Positions 47,172-57,494 of a stretch of 64,000 bases of DNA are shown one piece after another (within the stretch, counting starts at the first letter, position 1; each line of letters opens with the position of its first letter). The stretch comes from Neisseria meningitidis (GTDB lineage Bacteria > Pseudomonadota > Gammaproteobacteria > Burkholderiales > Neisseriaceae). The translations under genes were made by a program, and so were the position numbers. The notes under the pieces are model-generated. The model saw only the letters and a program-made list of their open reading frames with translations, searched no databases and was not told the DNA's origin. The stretch lies in assembly GCF_900638555.1 (NCBI RefSeq), contig NZ_LR134525.1, positions 806,001 through 870,000 of the forward strand, written 5' to 3'.

Positions 47172-48983
47172 TCAATCTAGCTTTTTGAAATGGCGGCGGC
47201 GTTCCAATTCGCTCAAGTAACGCTTGCGCAGACGGATGGATTGCGGCGTGATTTCTACCAGCTCATCATCGTCGATAAACTCGACCGCACCTTCCAGCGT
47301 CAGCTTAATCGGCGTGGCCAGGCGAACGGCTTCGTCGGTACCGCTGGCACGGATGTTGGTAAGTTTTTTGCCTTTGAGCGGGTTGACCACCAAATCGTTG
47401 TCGCGACTGTGGATGCCGATAATCATACCTTCGTAGATTTTGTCGTTGGGCGATACGAACATACGGCCGCGGTCTTCCAGATTCCACAAGGCGTAAGCGA
47501 CTGCCTCGCCCTGCTCTTGGGACACCAGCACGCCGTTGTGGCGGCCAGGCATATCGGGTTTGACGGGCGCGTAATCGTCGAACACGTGGCTCATCAGCCC
47601 GACCCCGCGCGTCAGGGTCATAAATTCGCCTTGGAAGCCGATCAAGCCGCGCGCTGGAATATGGTATTCGAGGCGGGTGCGTCCGTTGCCGTCGCTTTCC
47701 ATATTAGTCAGTTCGCCACGGCGGCGGCCGAGTTCTTCCATTACCGCGCCTTGGTTGTCGTCGGGTACGTCCACGGTCAGGTTTTCATACGGTTCGCATT
47801 TTTGACCGTCGATGTCGCGGTACACGACGCGCGGTTTGCCGACGGCGAGTTCGTAGCCTTCGCGGCGCATGTTTTCCAGCAAAATGGTCAGGTGCAGCTC
47901 GCCGCGCCCGGATACGCGGAACACGTCGGCATCGGCGGTATCTTCCACGCGCAGGGCGACGTTGGTCAGCAATTCTTTTTGCAGGCGGTCGCGGATTTGG
48001 CGGCTGGTTACGAATTTGCCTTCCGTACCTGCCAACGGGCTGGTGTTGACCATAAAGTCCATCGTCAGCGTCGGTTCGTCCACGCTCAACATCGGCAGGC
48101 CTTTGGGGTTGTCTTTGTCGGTGATGGTTACGCCGATGCCGATGTCTTCAATACCGGAAATAATCACGATGTCGCCGGCTTCGGCTTCTTCAAGCGGCAC
48201 GCGTTCTAAACCTTTGAAACCCAAAAGCTGGTTGATGCGGCCTTGGGCGATTTGTTGATCGTGGTTCATGACGGCAACAACTTGACCGGGCTTGATACGT
48301 CCGTTCAAGATACGACCGATACCGAGGCGGCCGGTGTAGTTGTCGTAGTCGAGTTGGGAAATTTGCAGTTGCAGCGTTTCGTCCGCGCTGCCGCTCGGTG
48401 CAGGCGTATATTTTAAGATAGTATCGAACAGCGGACGCATGTCGTTGCTCTCGTCGGTTTCTTCCAATTTGGCGAAACCGGACAGACCGGAAGCATAAAC
48501 AATCGGGAAATCCAACTGCTCGTCGGTCGCGCCCAAGTTGTCGAACAGCTCGAAAGTTTGGTCGATGACCCAGCTCGGACGGGCGGACGGTTTGTCGATT
48601 TTATTGATGACGACAATCGGTTTCAGCCCCAAAGCCAAGGCTTTTTTGGTCACGAAACGGGTTTGCGGCATCGGGCCTTCCTGCGCGTCCACCAACAAGA
48701 CGACGCAGTCCACCATCCCCAAAACTCGCTCTACTTCGCCGCCGAAGTCGGCGTGTCCCGGCGTGTCGACGATATTGATGTGGTAGCCTTCGTAATCGAT
48801 GGCGGTGTTTTTGGCGAGGATGGTGATGCCGCGTTCTTTTTCAAGGTCGTTGCTGTCCATCACGCGCTCGTCAACCTGCTGGTTGGCGCGGAATGTGCCG
48901 GATTGGCGCAGCAGTTGGTCGACCAATGTGGTTTTGCCGTGGTCGACGTGGGCGATGATGGCGATGTTGCGGATTTGTTTCAT
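47172..48983 (-). CDS. typA: Translational GTPase TypA/BipA
   Basis: Ribosome-associated GTPase for 50S assembly and stress adaptation. The 603-residue protein has G1 [15 protein letters not shown] near 11, the RGITI switch, G3 [14 protein letters not shown] near 72, G4 [10 protein letters not shown] near 128, EF-G-like domains and the TypA-specific C-terminal domain ([14 protein letters not shown]). Length is normal. The CREE at 49093 and a DUS lie between it and the upstream nnrD, all on the minus strand. Confidence 0.97.
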   Translation of the reverse strand: MKQIRNIAIIAHVDHGKTTLVDQLLRQSGTFRANQQVDERVMDSNDLEKERGITILAKNTAIDYEGYHINIVDTPGHADFGGEVERVLGMVDCVVLLVDAQEGPMPQTRFVTKKALALGLKPIVVINKIDKPSARPSWVIDQTFELFDNLGATDEQLDFPIVYASGLSGFAKLEETDESNDMRPLFDTILKYTPAPSGSADETLQLQISQLDYDNYTGRLGIGRILNGRIKPGQVVAVMNHDQQIAQGRINQLLGFKGLERVPLEEAEAGDIVIISGIEDIGIGVTITDKDNPKGLPMLSVDEPTLTMDFMVNTSPLAGTEGKFVTSRQIRDRLQKELLTNVALRVEDTADADVFRVSGRGELHLTILLENMRREGYELAVGKPRVVYRDIDGQKCEPYENLTVDVPDDNQGAVMEELGRRRGELTNMESDGNGRTRLEYHIPARGLIGFQGEFMTLTRGVGLMSHVFDDYAPVKPDMPGRHNGVLVSQEQGEAVAYALWNLEDRGRMFVSPNDKIYEGMIIGIHSRDNDLVVNPLKGKKLTNIRASGTDEAVRLATPIKLTLEGAVEFIDDDELVEITPQSIRLRKRYLSELERRRHFKKLD

Positions 48984-49061
48984 AATTAATGTTTTTCAAA
49001 AACTGTAAGAGATAACTACGCATTATACCACGCTTTACCGGACAGTATTTGGGAAATGAAG

Positions 49062-49092
49062 ATGCCGTCTGAAGCCCTTGCCTTTCAGACGG
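49062..49092. terminator. DUS inverted pair, right arm abutting a CREE
   Basis: ATGCCGTCTGAAG and CTTTCAGACGG, whose last bases run directly into the TATAG of the Correia element. The final GCAT of the right DUS is missing. Confidence 0.5.
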
Positions 49093-49247
49093 TATAGTGG
49101 ATTAACAAAAATCAGGACAAGGCGGCGAAGCCGCAGACAGTACGGATAGTACGGAACCGATTCACTTGGTGCTTCAGCACCTTAGAGAATCGTTCTCTTT
49201 GAGCTAAGGCGAGGCAACGCTGTACTGGTTTTTGTTAATCCACTATA
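49093..49247. mobile_element. Correia repeat enclosed element (CREE), full length, inverted
   Basis: 155 bp, reverse orientation to the 46756 copy. It lies between nnrD and typA and ends 6 bp before the nnrD stop codon. Its promoter-bearing end faces typA (TTGTCC, 18 nt, TATACC on the minus strand). Confidence 0.95.
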
Positions 49248-49252
49248 TCTTC

Positions 49253-50143
49253 TTACATACTTTCAGTTATCCGGTTACGCAGCCACCTTGCCGCCGGGGC
49301 GATTTCCCCTGCCAACAGCCCTGCCGCAATGCCTGCCGATTCTTTTATGACATCCGCCGCCGCGCCGTGCAGCCACGCGCCCGCGCAGGCGGCTTCAAAA
49401 ACCGGCACGCCCTGTGCGAGCAGACTGCCGATGATGCCGCCCAATACGTCGCCACTGCCCGCCGTTGCCAATCCCGCGTTGCCGCTTTCGTTGACATAGA
49501 TTTCCGTATCGGACGCGGCAACCAATGTTTTGTGCCCCTTTAAAACCACGGTTGCGCCGAAAATTGCCCCTATCTTCCTCACTGCCGCCGTCCGATCCGC
49601 CTGAACCTGTGCAACCGTCGTTCCAAGCAGGCGCGCGGCTTCGGCGGGGTGTGGCGTTAAAATCAGGTTTTTACACCCGCATGCCAGATTTCGGGTTTCG
49701 GCATCGGTTGATAATATGTTCAGCGCGTCCGCATCCAAAAGGACGGGCTTGTCCGTGTGTTCCGTCAAAATTCCGGCAAGCGTTCCGACCGCCGCCTTAT
49801 CCGTACCCAAGCCGCAACCCGCCGTCCAAGCGTTTATGCCTTGACGCTTGGTCAAACCGTCTGCCGTGTCCAACATAATTTCGGGAAAACCGGCAATGAC
49901 GGCAAACGGAAGCGTTTCCTGATTGAAGCCCGCCCACACTTTGCCGCAGCCGAGATACATTGCCGCCGATGCCGCCAATACGGGCGCGCCGCTCATGCCG
50001 ACCGCGCCGCCGACTACGGCGAGCGTGCCGAAAGTCCCTTTGTGCGAATCTTCCGCACGGGCTTTGAAAACATGAGGAAAACGCAATGCCGCCTGAAGCA
50101 TCCGGCGGCGGCTTTCGCCTGAAAGATGGAAAACGGGAAACAT
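49253..50143 (-). CDS. nnrD: ADP-dependent NAD(P)H-hydrate dehydratase (NnrD)
   Basis: Repairs damaged NAD(P)HX using ADP or ATP. The 296-residue protein is the carbohydrate-kinase-like dehydratase domain alone, without the N-terminal epimerase seen in bifunctional YjeF. Motifs: [20 protein letters not shown] near 35, LDADALNIL near 140, [11 protein letters not shown] near 165, KGHKTLVA, and [19 protein letters not shown] near 222. The CREE begins just after the stop. Confidence 0.9.
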   Translation of the reverse strand: MFPVFHLSGESRRRMLQAALRFPHVFKARAEDSHKGTFGTLAVVGGAVGMSGAPVLAASAAMYLGCGKVWAGFNQETLPFAVIAGFPEIMLDTADGLTKRQGINAWTAGCGLGTDKAAVGTLAGILTEHTDKPVLLDADALNILSTDAETRNLACGCKNLILTPHPAEAARLLGTTVAQVQADRTAAVRKIGAIFGATVVLKGHKTLVAASDTEIYVNESGNAGLATAGSGDVLGGIIGSLLAQGVPVFEAACAGAWLHGAAADVIKESAGIAAGLLAGEIAPAARWLRNRITESM

Positions 50144-50207
50144 TTCCCCTCCAATCGGTTAAAATTAAGGCTCGAAAACAAACCGATTCTACCGCCGGAA
50201 ACCGATT

Positions 50208-50864
50208 ATGAAAAACAAAACCAAAGTCTGGGACTTCCCCACCCGCCTTTTCCACTGGCTGCTTGCCGCATCCCTACCCTTTATGTGGTATAGCGCGAAA
50301 ACCGGCGGCGATATGCTGCAATGGCACACGCGCGTCGGGCTGTTTATCCTTTTCCTGCTCGTATTCCGCCTCTGCTGGGGCATTTGGGGCAGCGATACCG
50401 CCCGTTTCTCCCGTTTCGTCCGCGGATGGTCGGGTATCAGAGAGTATATGAAAAACGGTATTCCCGAACACGTCCAACCCGGACACAACCCCTTGGGCGC
50501 ACTGATGGTCGTTGCGCTTTTGGCCGCCGTGTCGTTCCAAGTCGGCACGGGGCTTTTTGCCGCCGATGAAAACACCTTCAGCACCAACGGCTACCTCAAC
50601 CATTTGGTTTCCGAACATACGGGCAGCCTTATGCGGAAAATCCATCTCAACTTTTTCAAACTGCTCGCCGTTTTTTCCGCAGTCCACATCGCCGCCGTCG
50701 CCGCATACCGCGTGTTCAAAAAGAAAAACCTCGTCCTCCCGATGATAACCGGCTTCAAATACATCGAAGGCAAAACCTCAATCCGCTTTGCCGGCAAAGC
50801 CGCGCTTGCCGCCGCATTATCGGTTGCCGCGCTTGCCGCAGCCGCCATCCTGCTCCTGTCCTGA
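50208..50864 (+). CDS. Cytochrome b561-family diheme membrane protein
   Basis: Inner-membrane b-type cytochrome of 218 residues with four to five membrane spans: about 15-30, 39-61 (VGLFILFLLVFRLCWGIWG), 95-120, 145-170, and a C-terminal span. Likely haem-ligand histidines: FHWLL, QWHTRVG, KIHLNFFKL and VHIAAVA. Family members pass electrons between quinol and periplasmic partners; the partner here is unknown. It diverges from nnrD and is followed by a DUS terminator. Confidence 0.87.
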   Translation: MKNKTKVWDFPTRLFHWLLAASLPFMWYSAKTGGDMLQWHTRVGLFILFLLVFRLCWGIWGSDTARFSRFVRGWSGIREYMKNGIPEHVQPGHNPLGALMVVALLAAVSFQVGTGLFAADENTFSTNGYLNHLVSEHTGSLMRKIHLNFFKLLAVFSAVHIAAVAAYRVFKKKNLVLPMITGFKYIEGKTSIRFAGKAALAAALSVAALAAAAILLLS

Positions 50865-50876
50865 AACCCGACATCA

Positions 50877-50913
50877 ATGCCGTCTGAAGCCCTTTTCGCC
50901 CTTCGGACGGCAT
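50877..50913 (+). terminator. DUS inverted pair downstream of cytochrome b561
   Basis: ATGCCGTCTGAAG and CTTCGGACGGCAT (one mismatch in the right DUS). Confidence 0.6.
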
Positions 50914-51054
50914 TCCCCCTCCGCGCAAACGGTCTGAATGCCCGAAACGGCTTCAGGCCGTTTTTCCGTCCCAAACCGTTATAAAACGGAAAACCGCCGC
51001 ATCCGCAGCCGCCCCCATATAGCTTTCAGCTTCTAACAAATGCCTTTTTATTAT

Positions 51055-51083
51055 TTAACCGGGAAAATCCTTTTGTCTAAAAT
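51055..51083 (+). promoter_or_regulatory. Candidate promoter of the cys cluster
   Basis: TTAACC, 17-nt spacer, TAAAAT (51078-51083), 77 bp before the cysG GTG. Below consensus, as expected for an activator-dependent (for example CysB-type) promoter; no CysB site could be verified. Confidence 0.35.
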
Positions 51084-51160
51084 GACCCGCATTCCGACAA
51101 AAATGCCGCGACGCACCGTATCGGCAACAAGGTGCGGGCAAACAGCAAAGGAGTCAGCCA

Positions 51161-52621
51161 GTGAATTATTTCCCCATTTTCGCCAACCTCGCCGGCCGCC
51201 CCGTATTGGTCGTAGGCGGCGGCGCAGTCGCCGCACGCAAAATCAGCCTGCTGCTGAAGGCGGGCGCAGAGGTCAGGGTTGCCGCAAAACACCTGAATGC
51301 CGAACTCTCCGCGTTGGCGGCGGAAAACAAAATCCTGTGGCTTGCCGAAGAATTTCGTGCCGAACACATCCGCACGGTTTTCCTCATCATTGCGGCAAGC
51401 AGCGACCAAGCCCTCAACCGGCGCGTTTTCCATCTTGCCGAAAGCTGCCAAAAGCCGGTCAACGTGGTGGATGACCGCGACCATTGCAGCTTCATCTTCC
51501 CATCGGTTATCGACCGCAACCCGGTTCAGATTGCCGTTTCCAGCTCCGGCAGCGCGCCCGTCCTCGCCCGACTGCTGCGTGAAAGGCTGGAAGCCCTGCT
51601 GCCGCCGTCTTTGGGCGATATGGCGGAAATTTCAGGAAGGTGGCGCGATGCCGTCAAGGGCAAACTGAAATCCGTTACCGAACGCCGCCGCTTTTGGGAA
51701 AAGCAGTTTAACGGACGTTTCGCCGCCCTCGTCAAAAACCGGCAAAACACCCTTGCCGAACGGGAATTGGCAGGCCAATTGGAACAAAGTCGTCAAAATG
51801 ATCAAGGCGGCTCCGTCTCGCTGGTCGGCGCGGGTCCCGGCGATGCGGGGCTGCTGACGCTCAAAGGGCTGCAGGAAATCCAGCAGGCAGACGTGGTGCT
51901 TTACGACGCGCTGGTTTCAGACGGCATACTGTCCCTCGTCCGCCGCGATGCGGAACGGATTTTTGTCGGCAAGCGCGCCCGGGGCGGCCGCACCCCGCAA
52001 GAGGACACCAATGCGCTTATGGTCAGGCTGGCCCGCGAAGGCAGGCGCGTGGTGCGTTTGAAAGGCGGAGACCCTTTCGTGTTCGGACGCGGCGGCGAAG
52101 AATTGGAAACCTTGGCACGCCATCAGATTCCGTTTTCGGTCGTCCCCGGCATTACCGCCGCCGTCGGCGCGACCGCCTATGCCGGCATCCCGCTCACGCA
52201 CCGCGATTATGCCCAAAGTGCGGTTTTCGTAACCGGCCACCGCAAGGCGGATGCGCCCGACATCGAATGGCAGACCCTTGCCCGCAGCCGCCAGACCTTG
52301 GTGATTTATATGGGTGCGCTCAAAGCCGCCCTGATTGCCGAACGGCTGCAACAGCACGGACGCTCGCCCGACACGCCGGCAGCCGTCATCAGCCAAGGCA
52401 CGCTGCCGGCTCAAAAAACCGCAACCGGCACGCTCGCCAACCTTGCCGAACTCGCCGAAACCGCGCCGAATCCGGCATTGATTGTCATAGGCGAAGTGGT
52501 GGGGCTGCACGAAAAACTGGCTTGGTTCGGCGAAAACGCCAAAAAAGAAAGCAATCCGGCCGAACACGCGTATTTTGCATTGGACGGACTGGGCACCGGA
52601 CAAGAACAACAAGCCGCATAA
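51161..52621 (+). CDS. cysG: Siroheme synthase CysG
   Basis: Trifunctional enzyme making siroheme, the cofactor of CysI. The N-terminal part (about 1-210) is the precorrin-2 dehydrogenase/ferrochelatase with [20 protein letters not shown]; the C-terminal part (about 218-465) is uroporphyrinogen-III methyltransferase with [35 protein letters not shown] and [20 protein letters not shown]. 486 residues, slightly longer than E. coli CysG. The start is a GTG at 51161 with AAAGGAG upstream. First gene of the sulfate-assimilation cluster. Confidence 0.96.
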   Translation: MNYFPIFANLAGRPVLVVGGGAVAARKISLLLKAGAEVRVAAKHLNAELSALAAENKILWLAEEFRAEHIRTVFLIIAASSDQALNRRVFHLAESCQKPVNVVDDRDHCSFIFPSVIDRNPVQIAVSSSGSAPVLARLLRERLEALLPPSLGDMAEISGRWRDAVKGKLKSVTERRRFWEKQFNGRFAALVKNRQNTLAERELAGQLEQSRQNDQGGSVSLVGAGPGDAGLLTLKGLQEIQQADVVLYDALVSDGILSLVRRDAERIFVGKRARGGRTPQEDTNALMVRLAREGRRVVRLKGGDPFVFGRGGEELETLARHQIPFSVVPGITAAVGATAYAGIPLTHRDYAQSAVFVTGHRKADAPDIEWQTLARSRQTLVIYMGALKAALIAERLQQHGRSPDTPAAVISQGTLPAQKTATGTLANLAELAETAPNPALIVIGEVVGLHEKLAWFGENAKKESNPAEHAYFALDGLGTGQEQQAA

Positions 52622-52636
52622 AGCAAGGCGGACAAA

Positions 52637-53371
52637 ATGAAAATTTTCAAACCTGCTTTATGGAAAATTCCGCCGATTGAAAATGGCAGTGAAACGGCTT
52701 TGGCGGAAAAAACGGAAACCCTCAAACAACGCCTGCACCGGATTGCCGGCAGCCACCGGGATGCACGGTTTGCCAGCAGCCTTGCTGCGGAAGATATGGT
52801 AATTACCGACCTTATCGCCGGAGAAAACCTCAATATCGGTATTTTTACTTTGGATACGGGGCTGCTGCACGCGGAAACTTTAAACCTGTTGGATAGGATT
52901 GAACGTGTTTATCCGCATATGCAAATCAAGCGTTTCCAACCGATACGGGAAGATGCCCTGCATTATGTGGAAAGCAAAGGCAGGTTTGCCTTTTACGACA
53001 GCGTTGAAGCGCGCCGCGAATGCTGCCGCATCCGAAAAACCGAACCGCTCGACCGCGCCATTGCCGGGGCGGATGCTTGGCTTACCGGGCAACGCCGCGA
53101 ACAGTCCGCCACACGCACGGAACTGCCGTTTGCCGAATATGATGCCGGGCGCGGCATCGATAAATACAACCCGATTTTCGACTGGTCGGAACACGACGTG
53201 TGGGCATACATCCTTGCCAACAATGTGCCTTACAACGATTTGTACCGGCAAGGCTTTCCCAGTATAGGCTGCGACCCCTGCACCCGCCCCGTCAAGGCCG
53301 GCGAAGACATCCGCGCCGGGCGGTGGTGGTGGGAAGATAAAAACAGCAAAGAATGCGGGCTGCACAAATAA
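52637..53371 (+). CDS. cysH: Assimilatory adenylyl-sulfate (APS) reductase CysH
   Basis: Reduces activated sulfate to sulfite. The 244-residue protein has the APS/PAPS reductase core SLAAEDMVITDLI and DTGLLHAETL. It has both CC-type cysteine pairs that bind a [4Fe-4S] cluster (RECCRIRKTEPL; GCDPCTRPV) plus the catalytic C-terminal ECGLH. That arrangement is characteristic of enzymes using APS directly rather than PAPS, and fits the absence of cysC here. It starts 15 bp after cysG. Confidence 0.94.
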   Translation: MKIFKPALWKIPPIENGSETALAEKTETLKQRLHRIAGSHRDARFASSLAAEDMVITDLIAGENLNIGIFTLDTGLLHAETLNLLDRIERVYPHMQIKRFQPIREDALHYVESKGRFAFYDSVEARRECCRIRKTEPLDRAIAGADAWLTGQRREQSATRTELPFAEYDAGRGIDKYNPIFDWSEHDVWAYILANNVPYNDLYRQGFPSIGCDPCTRPVKAGEDIRAGRWWWEDKNSKECGLHK

Positions 53372-53408
53372 TTCATAAGGATCAAACAGAAGAAATAAGG
53401 AATATGGT

Positions 53409-54332
53409 ATGACGAAAACCGAACCGAACAACGTCCAACTCGACTGGTTGGAATCCGAATCCATCCACATTATCCGCGAAGTGGCGGCAGAATGCGAAAA
53501 CCCCGCCCTGCTCTTTTCCGGCGGCAAAGATTCCGTGGTCCTGCTCGCCCTCGCCTGCAAAGCCTTCCGGCTGGGCAGCCGGCCGGTGAAACTGCCCTTC
53601 CCGCTGGTGCATATCGACACGGGACACAACTACCCCGAAGTGATTGCTTTCCGCGACGCGCAGGCGGCAAAACTCAATGCCCGCCTGATAGTGGGGCGCG
53701 TGGAAGACTCCATTGCCAAAGGCACGGTGGTCTTACGCAAAGAAACCGATTCGCGCAATGCGGCACAGGCGGTTACCTTGTTGGAAACCATCGAGGCAAA
53801 CGGCTTCGACGCGCTTATGGGCGGCGCGCGGCGCGACGAAGAAAAAGCCCGCGCCAAAGAACGGATTTTCTCGTTCCGCGACGAGTTCGGACAATGGGAT
53901 CCGAAGGCGCAACGCCCCGAGCTGTGGTCGCTGTACAACACCAGGCTGCATAAAGGCGAAAATATGCGCGTCTTCCCGATTTCCAACTGGACGGAACTCG
54001 ACATCTGGCAATACATCGCCCGCGAAAACCTCGAGCTGCCGCCGATTTATTACAGCCACAGGCGCGAAGTGGTCAGACGCAGGGGGCTGCTGGTCCCCGT
54101 AACGCCGCTCACCCCGAAAATGCCGTCTGAAACCTCCGAAATCCTTGATGTCCGCTTCCGCACCGTCGGCGACATCAGCTGCACCTGCCCGGTAGAAAGC
54201 ACCGCGTCCACGCCGACGGAGATTATCAGAGAAACAGCGGTTGCCGACATTTCCGAACGCAGCGCGACCCGGCTGGACGATCAGGCAAGCGAGGCGGCAA
54301 TGGAAAAACGCAAAAAAGAAGGCTATTTCTAA
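53409..54332 (+). CDS. cysD: Sulfate adenylyltransferase subunit 2
   Basis: Catalytic subunit of ATP sulfurylase, making APS from sulfate and ATP. The 307-residue protein has the PP-loop LLFSGGKDSVVLLALA near 37, HIDTGHNYPEVIAFRD near 78, MGGARRDEEKARAKER near 138 and FPISNWTELDIWQYI. A DNA uptake sequence near 54118 encodes KMPSET in a variable loop absent from E. coli CysD. It forms a heterodimer with CysN, whose gene follows 38 bp on. Confidence 0.95.
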   Translation: MTKTEPNNVQLDWLESESIHIIREVAAECENPALLFSGGKDSVVLLALACKAFRLGSRPVKLPFPLVHIDTGHNYPEVIAFRDAQAAKLNARLIVGRVEDSIAKGTVVLRKETDSRNAAQAVTLLETIEANGFDALMGGARRDEEKARAKERIFSFRDEFGQWDPKAQRPELWSLYNTRLHKGENMRVFPISNWTELDIWQYIARENLELPPIYYSHRREVVRRRGLLVPVTPLTPKMPSETSEILDVRFRTVGDISCTCPVESTASTPTEIIRETAVADISERSATRLDDQASEAAMEKRKKEGYF

Positions 54333-54370
54333 ATTTCAAAAACCCTTTAAGCAGATATGAGGAAGAAAAT

Positions 54371-55657
54371 ATGACGGCACAACACCAAACCCCGCTCCGC
54401 TTCATTACCGCCGGCAGCGTCGATGACGGCAAAAGCACCCTAATCGGACGACTGCTCTACGACAGCAAAGCCCTGCTGTCCGACCAAATCAAAACCTTGG
54501 AATCCGGCAAAAGCAAAGGTTTGAAAGAAACCATAGACTTCTCCATCCTGACCGACGGACTGGAAGCCGAACGCGAACAGGGCATTACGATCGATGTGGC
54601 ATACCGCTATTTTTCCACGGCGAAACGAAAATTCATCATCGCCGACACGCCGGGGCACGAACAATACACGCGCAATATGGTTACGGGCGCAAGCACCGCT
54701 TCGGCGGCAGTCGTGCTGGTTGACGCATCCCAACTGGATTTCGGCGCGCAGCCCTTGCAGCTTCTGCCGCAGACCAAACGCCATTCCGCCATCCTCCGCC
54801 AACTCGACTGCCCGCATATTGTGGTGGCGGTCAACAAAATGGACCTGCTGGATTACAGCGAAGACAAATTCAACGCCATTGTGGAGGCATACCGCCGACT
54901 TGCCGAACAGCTCGGTTTGAAAGACGCGCATTTCGTACCGGTGTCCGCACTCTTGGGCGACAACATTGTTTACCCCGGCGGCAATATGCCTTGGTATAAA
55001 GGCGAACCCTTATTGTCCATTTTGGAAACCCTGCCGGGGGCGGACGAAGTCAGCCGCACCGCCGACGATTTTTATTTCCCCGTGCAACTGGTCGTCCGCC
55101 AAGATGCCGACAAGGCCGATGATTTCCGAGGCTATCAGGGGCGCATCGAACGCGGTTCGGTCGCCGTCGGACAAACCGTCCGCATCGAACCGAATGGGCT
55201 GACCGCCGAAGTGTCTGAAATCATCACACCCAAAGGCGAAGTGGCGCAGGCTTTTGCCGGAGAGGCGGCAACCCTCCGGCTGGATCGCGACATCGATGTT
55301 TCGCGCGGCGACCTTTTTGTCGATAAAAATTCCCCGCTCGCCCCGCAAAAACATCTGGAAGCCACGCTTTGCTGGTTTGACGAACGTCCGCTCAACACCG
55401 CGCGCAAATACCTGCTCAAGCACGGCACGCAAACCGTGCCGGCAAAAGTCGGGGAAATTGAAAGCGTTTTAGATGTCCGCACGCTGGAACAAGAGGCCGG
55501 CGCGGAATCCTTGAAGATGAACGACATCGCCAAAGTCCGCATCAACCTTCAAAAACCCGTTACGGCAACGCCTTATGCGGAAAACACCGCCGCCGGTTCG
55601 TTTATCCTGATAGACGAAGCGACATACGGCACTGTTGCGGCAGGTATGATTTTATGA
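54371..55657 (+). CDS. cysN: Sulfate adenylyltransferase subunit 1 (GTPase)
   Basis: GTPase subunit that drives ATP sulfurylase forward. The 428-residue protein has G1 GSVDDGKSTLIGRLLYD near 15, the EREQGITIDVAY switch near 68, G3 DTPGHEQYTRNM near 94 and G4 NKMDLLDYSEDKF near 154, then beta-barrel domains. It lacks a C-terminal CysC domain. Its stop overlaps the cysJ start by 4 nt (ATGA). Confidence 0.96.
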   Translation: MTAQHQTPLRFITAGSVDDGKSTLIGRLLYDSKALLSDQIKTLESGKSKGLKETIDFSILTDGLEAEREQGITIDVAYRYFSTAKRKFIIADTPGHEQYTRNMVTGASTASAAVVLVDASQLDFGAQPLQLLPQTKRHSAILRQLDCPHIVVAVNKMDLLDYSEDKFNAIVEAYRRLAEQLGLKDAHFVPVSALLGDNIVYPGGNMPWYKGEPLLSILETLPGADEVSRTADDFYFPVQLVVRQDADKADDFRGYQGRIERGSVAVGQTVRIEPNGLTAEVSEIITPKGEVAQAFAGEAATLRLDRDIDVSRGDLFVDKNSPLAPQKHLEATLCWFDERPLNTARKYLLKHGTQTVPAKVGEIESVLDVRTLEQEAGAESLKMNDIAKVRINLQKPVTATPYAENTAAGSFILIDEATYGTVAAGMIL

Positions 55658-57468
55658 GTGAACACGATATGCAGAACACAAATCCGCCATTACCGCCTAT
55701 GCCGCCCGAAATCACGCAGCTCCTGTCGGGGCTGGACGCGGCACAATGGGCGTGGCTGTCCGGCTACGCTTGGGCAAAAGCAGGAAACGGGGCATCTGCA
55801 GGACTGCCCGCGCTTCAGACGGCATTGCCGACGGCAGAACCTTTTTCCGTAACCGTCCTTTCCGCCTCGCAAACCGGCAATGCGAAATCCGTTGCCGACA
55901 AAGCGGCGGACAGCCTGGAAGCCGCCGGCATCCAAGTCAGTCGCGCCGAACTGAAAGACTATAAGGCGAAAAACATCGCCGGCGAACGCCGCCTGCTGCT
56001 GGTTACCTCCACCCAAGGCGAAGGCGAACCGCCGGAAGAAGCCGTCGTGCTGCACAAACTGCTGAACGGCAAAAAAGCCCCGAAATTGGACAAACTCCAA
56101 TTTGCCGTACTGGGTTTGGGCGACAGCTCCTATCCGAATTTCTGCCGGGCGGGCAAAGATTTCGACAAACGTTTTGAAGAATTGGGCGCAAAACGCCTGC
56201 TCGAACGCGTTGATGCGGATTTGGACTTTGCCGCCGCCGCAGACGGATGGACAGATAATATCGCCGCACTCTTAAAAGAAGAAGCCGCAAAAAACCGGGC
56301 AACGCCCGCGCCGCAGACAACGCCCCCCGCCGGCCTTCAGACGGCACCGGATGGCAGGTACTGCAAGGCAGACCCCTTTCCCGCCGCCCTGCTGGCCAAT
56401 CAGAAAATCACCGCCCGCCAATCCGATAAAGACGTGCGCCACATCGAAATCGATTTGAGCGGTTCGGATTTGCACTACCTCCCGGGCGACGCGCTCGGCG
56501 TTTGGTTTGACAACGATCCGGCACTGGTCAGGGAAATCCTAGACCTGCTCGGCATCGATCAGGCAACGGAAATACAGGCGGGCGGAAAAACCCTGCCGGT
56601 TGCCTCCGCACTGTTATCCCATTTTGAACTCACGCAAAACACCCCCGCCTTTGTCAAAGGCTATGCCCCGTTCGCCGATGATGACGAACTCGACCGTATT
56701 GCTGCCGACAACGCCGTTTTGCAAGGCTTTGTGCAAAGCACGCCGATTGCCGATGTGCTGCACCGCTTCCCGGCAAAACTGACAGCGGAACAATTCGCCG
56801 GCCTACTGCGCCCGCTTGCGCCGCGCCTGTATTCGATTTCCTCGTCGCAGGCGGAAGTGGGGGACGAAGTGCACCTGACCGTCGGCGCGGTGCGTTTCGA
56901 ACACGAAGGGCGCGCCAGGGCGGGCGGCGCATCGGGTTTCCTTGCCGACCGGCTGGAAGAGGACGGCACGGTGCGCGTGTTTGTGGAACGCAACGACGGC
57001 TTCAGGCTGCCCGAAGACAGCCGCAAGCCGATTGTGATGATCGGCTCGGGCACCGGCGTCGCACCGTTCCGCGCTTTCGTCCAACAACGTGCCGCAGAAA
57101 ATGCGGAAGGCAAAAACTGGCTGTTTTTCGGCAATCCGCATTTTGCCCGTGATTTTCTCTATCAAACCGAATGGCAGCAGTTTGCCAAAGACGGCTTCCT
57201 GCACAGATACGATTTCGCCTGGTCGCGCGATCAGGAAGAAAAAATCTATGTGCAGGACAAAATCCGCGAACAGGCGGAAGGACTTTGGCAATGGCTGCAG
57301 GAAGGCGCGCATATCTATGTGTGCGGCGATGCGGCAAAAATGGCAAAAGACGTGGAAGCCGCCTTGCTGGATGTGATTATCGGGGCAGGACATTTGGACG
57401 AAGAGGGCGCAGAAGAATATTTGGATATGCTGCGCGAAGAAAAACGCTATCAGCGTGATGTTTATTGA
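55654..57468 (+). CDS. cysJ: NADPH-sulfite reductase flavoprotein alpha-component
   Basis: Carries electrons from NADPH through FAD and FMN to CysI. The 604-residue protein has the flavodoxin domain [20 protein letters not shown] near 60, [15 protein letters not shown] near 115, then the FAD-binding domain ([17 protein letters not shown]) and the NADPH domain ([34 protein letters not shown]). Ends ERYQRDVY-type. Slightly longer than E. coli CysJ. Translationally coupled to cysN by ATGA. Confidence 0.95.
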
Positions 57469-57494
57469 TTAAATATAATCGGGAGGAACACAAA

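Larger units (their letters stand above)
50865..51160. other. Intergenic region upstream of the cys cluster
   Basis: Contains the DUS hairpin after the cytochrome gene and the candidate promoter of cysG; no gene seen. Confidence 0.6.
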
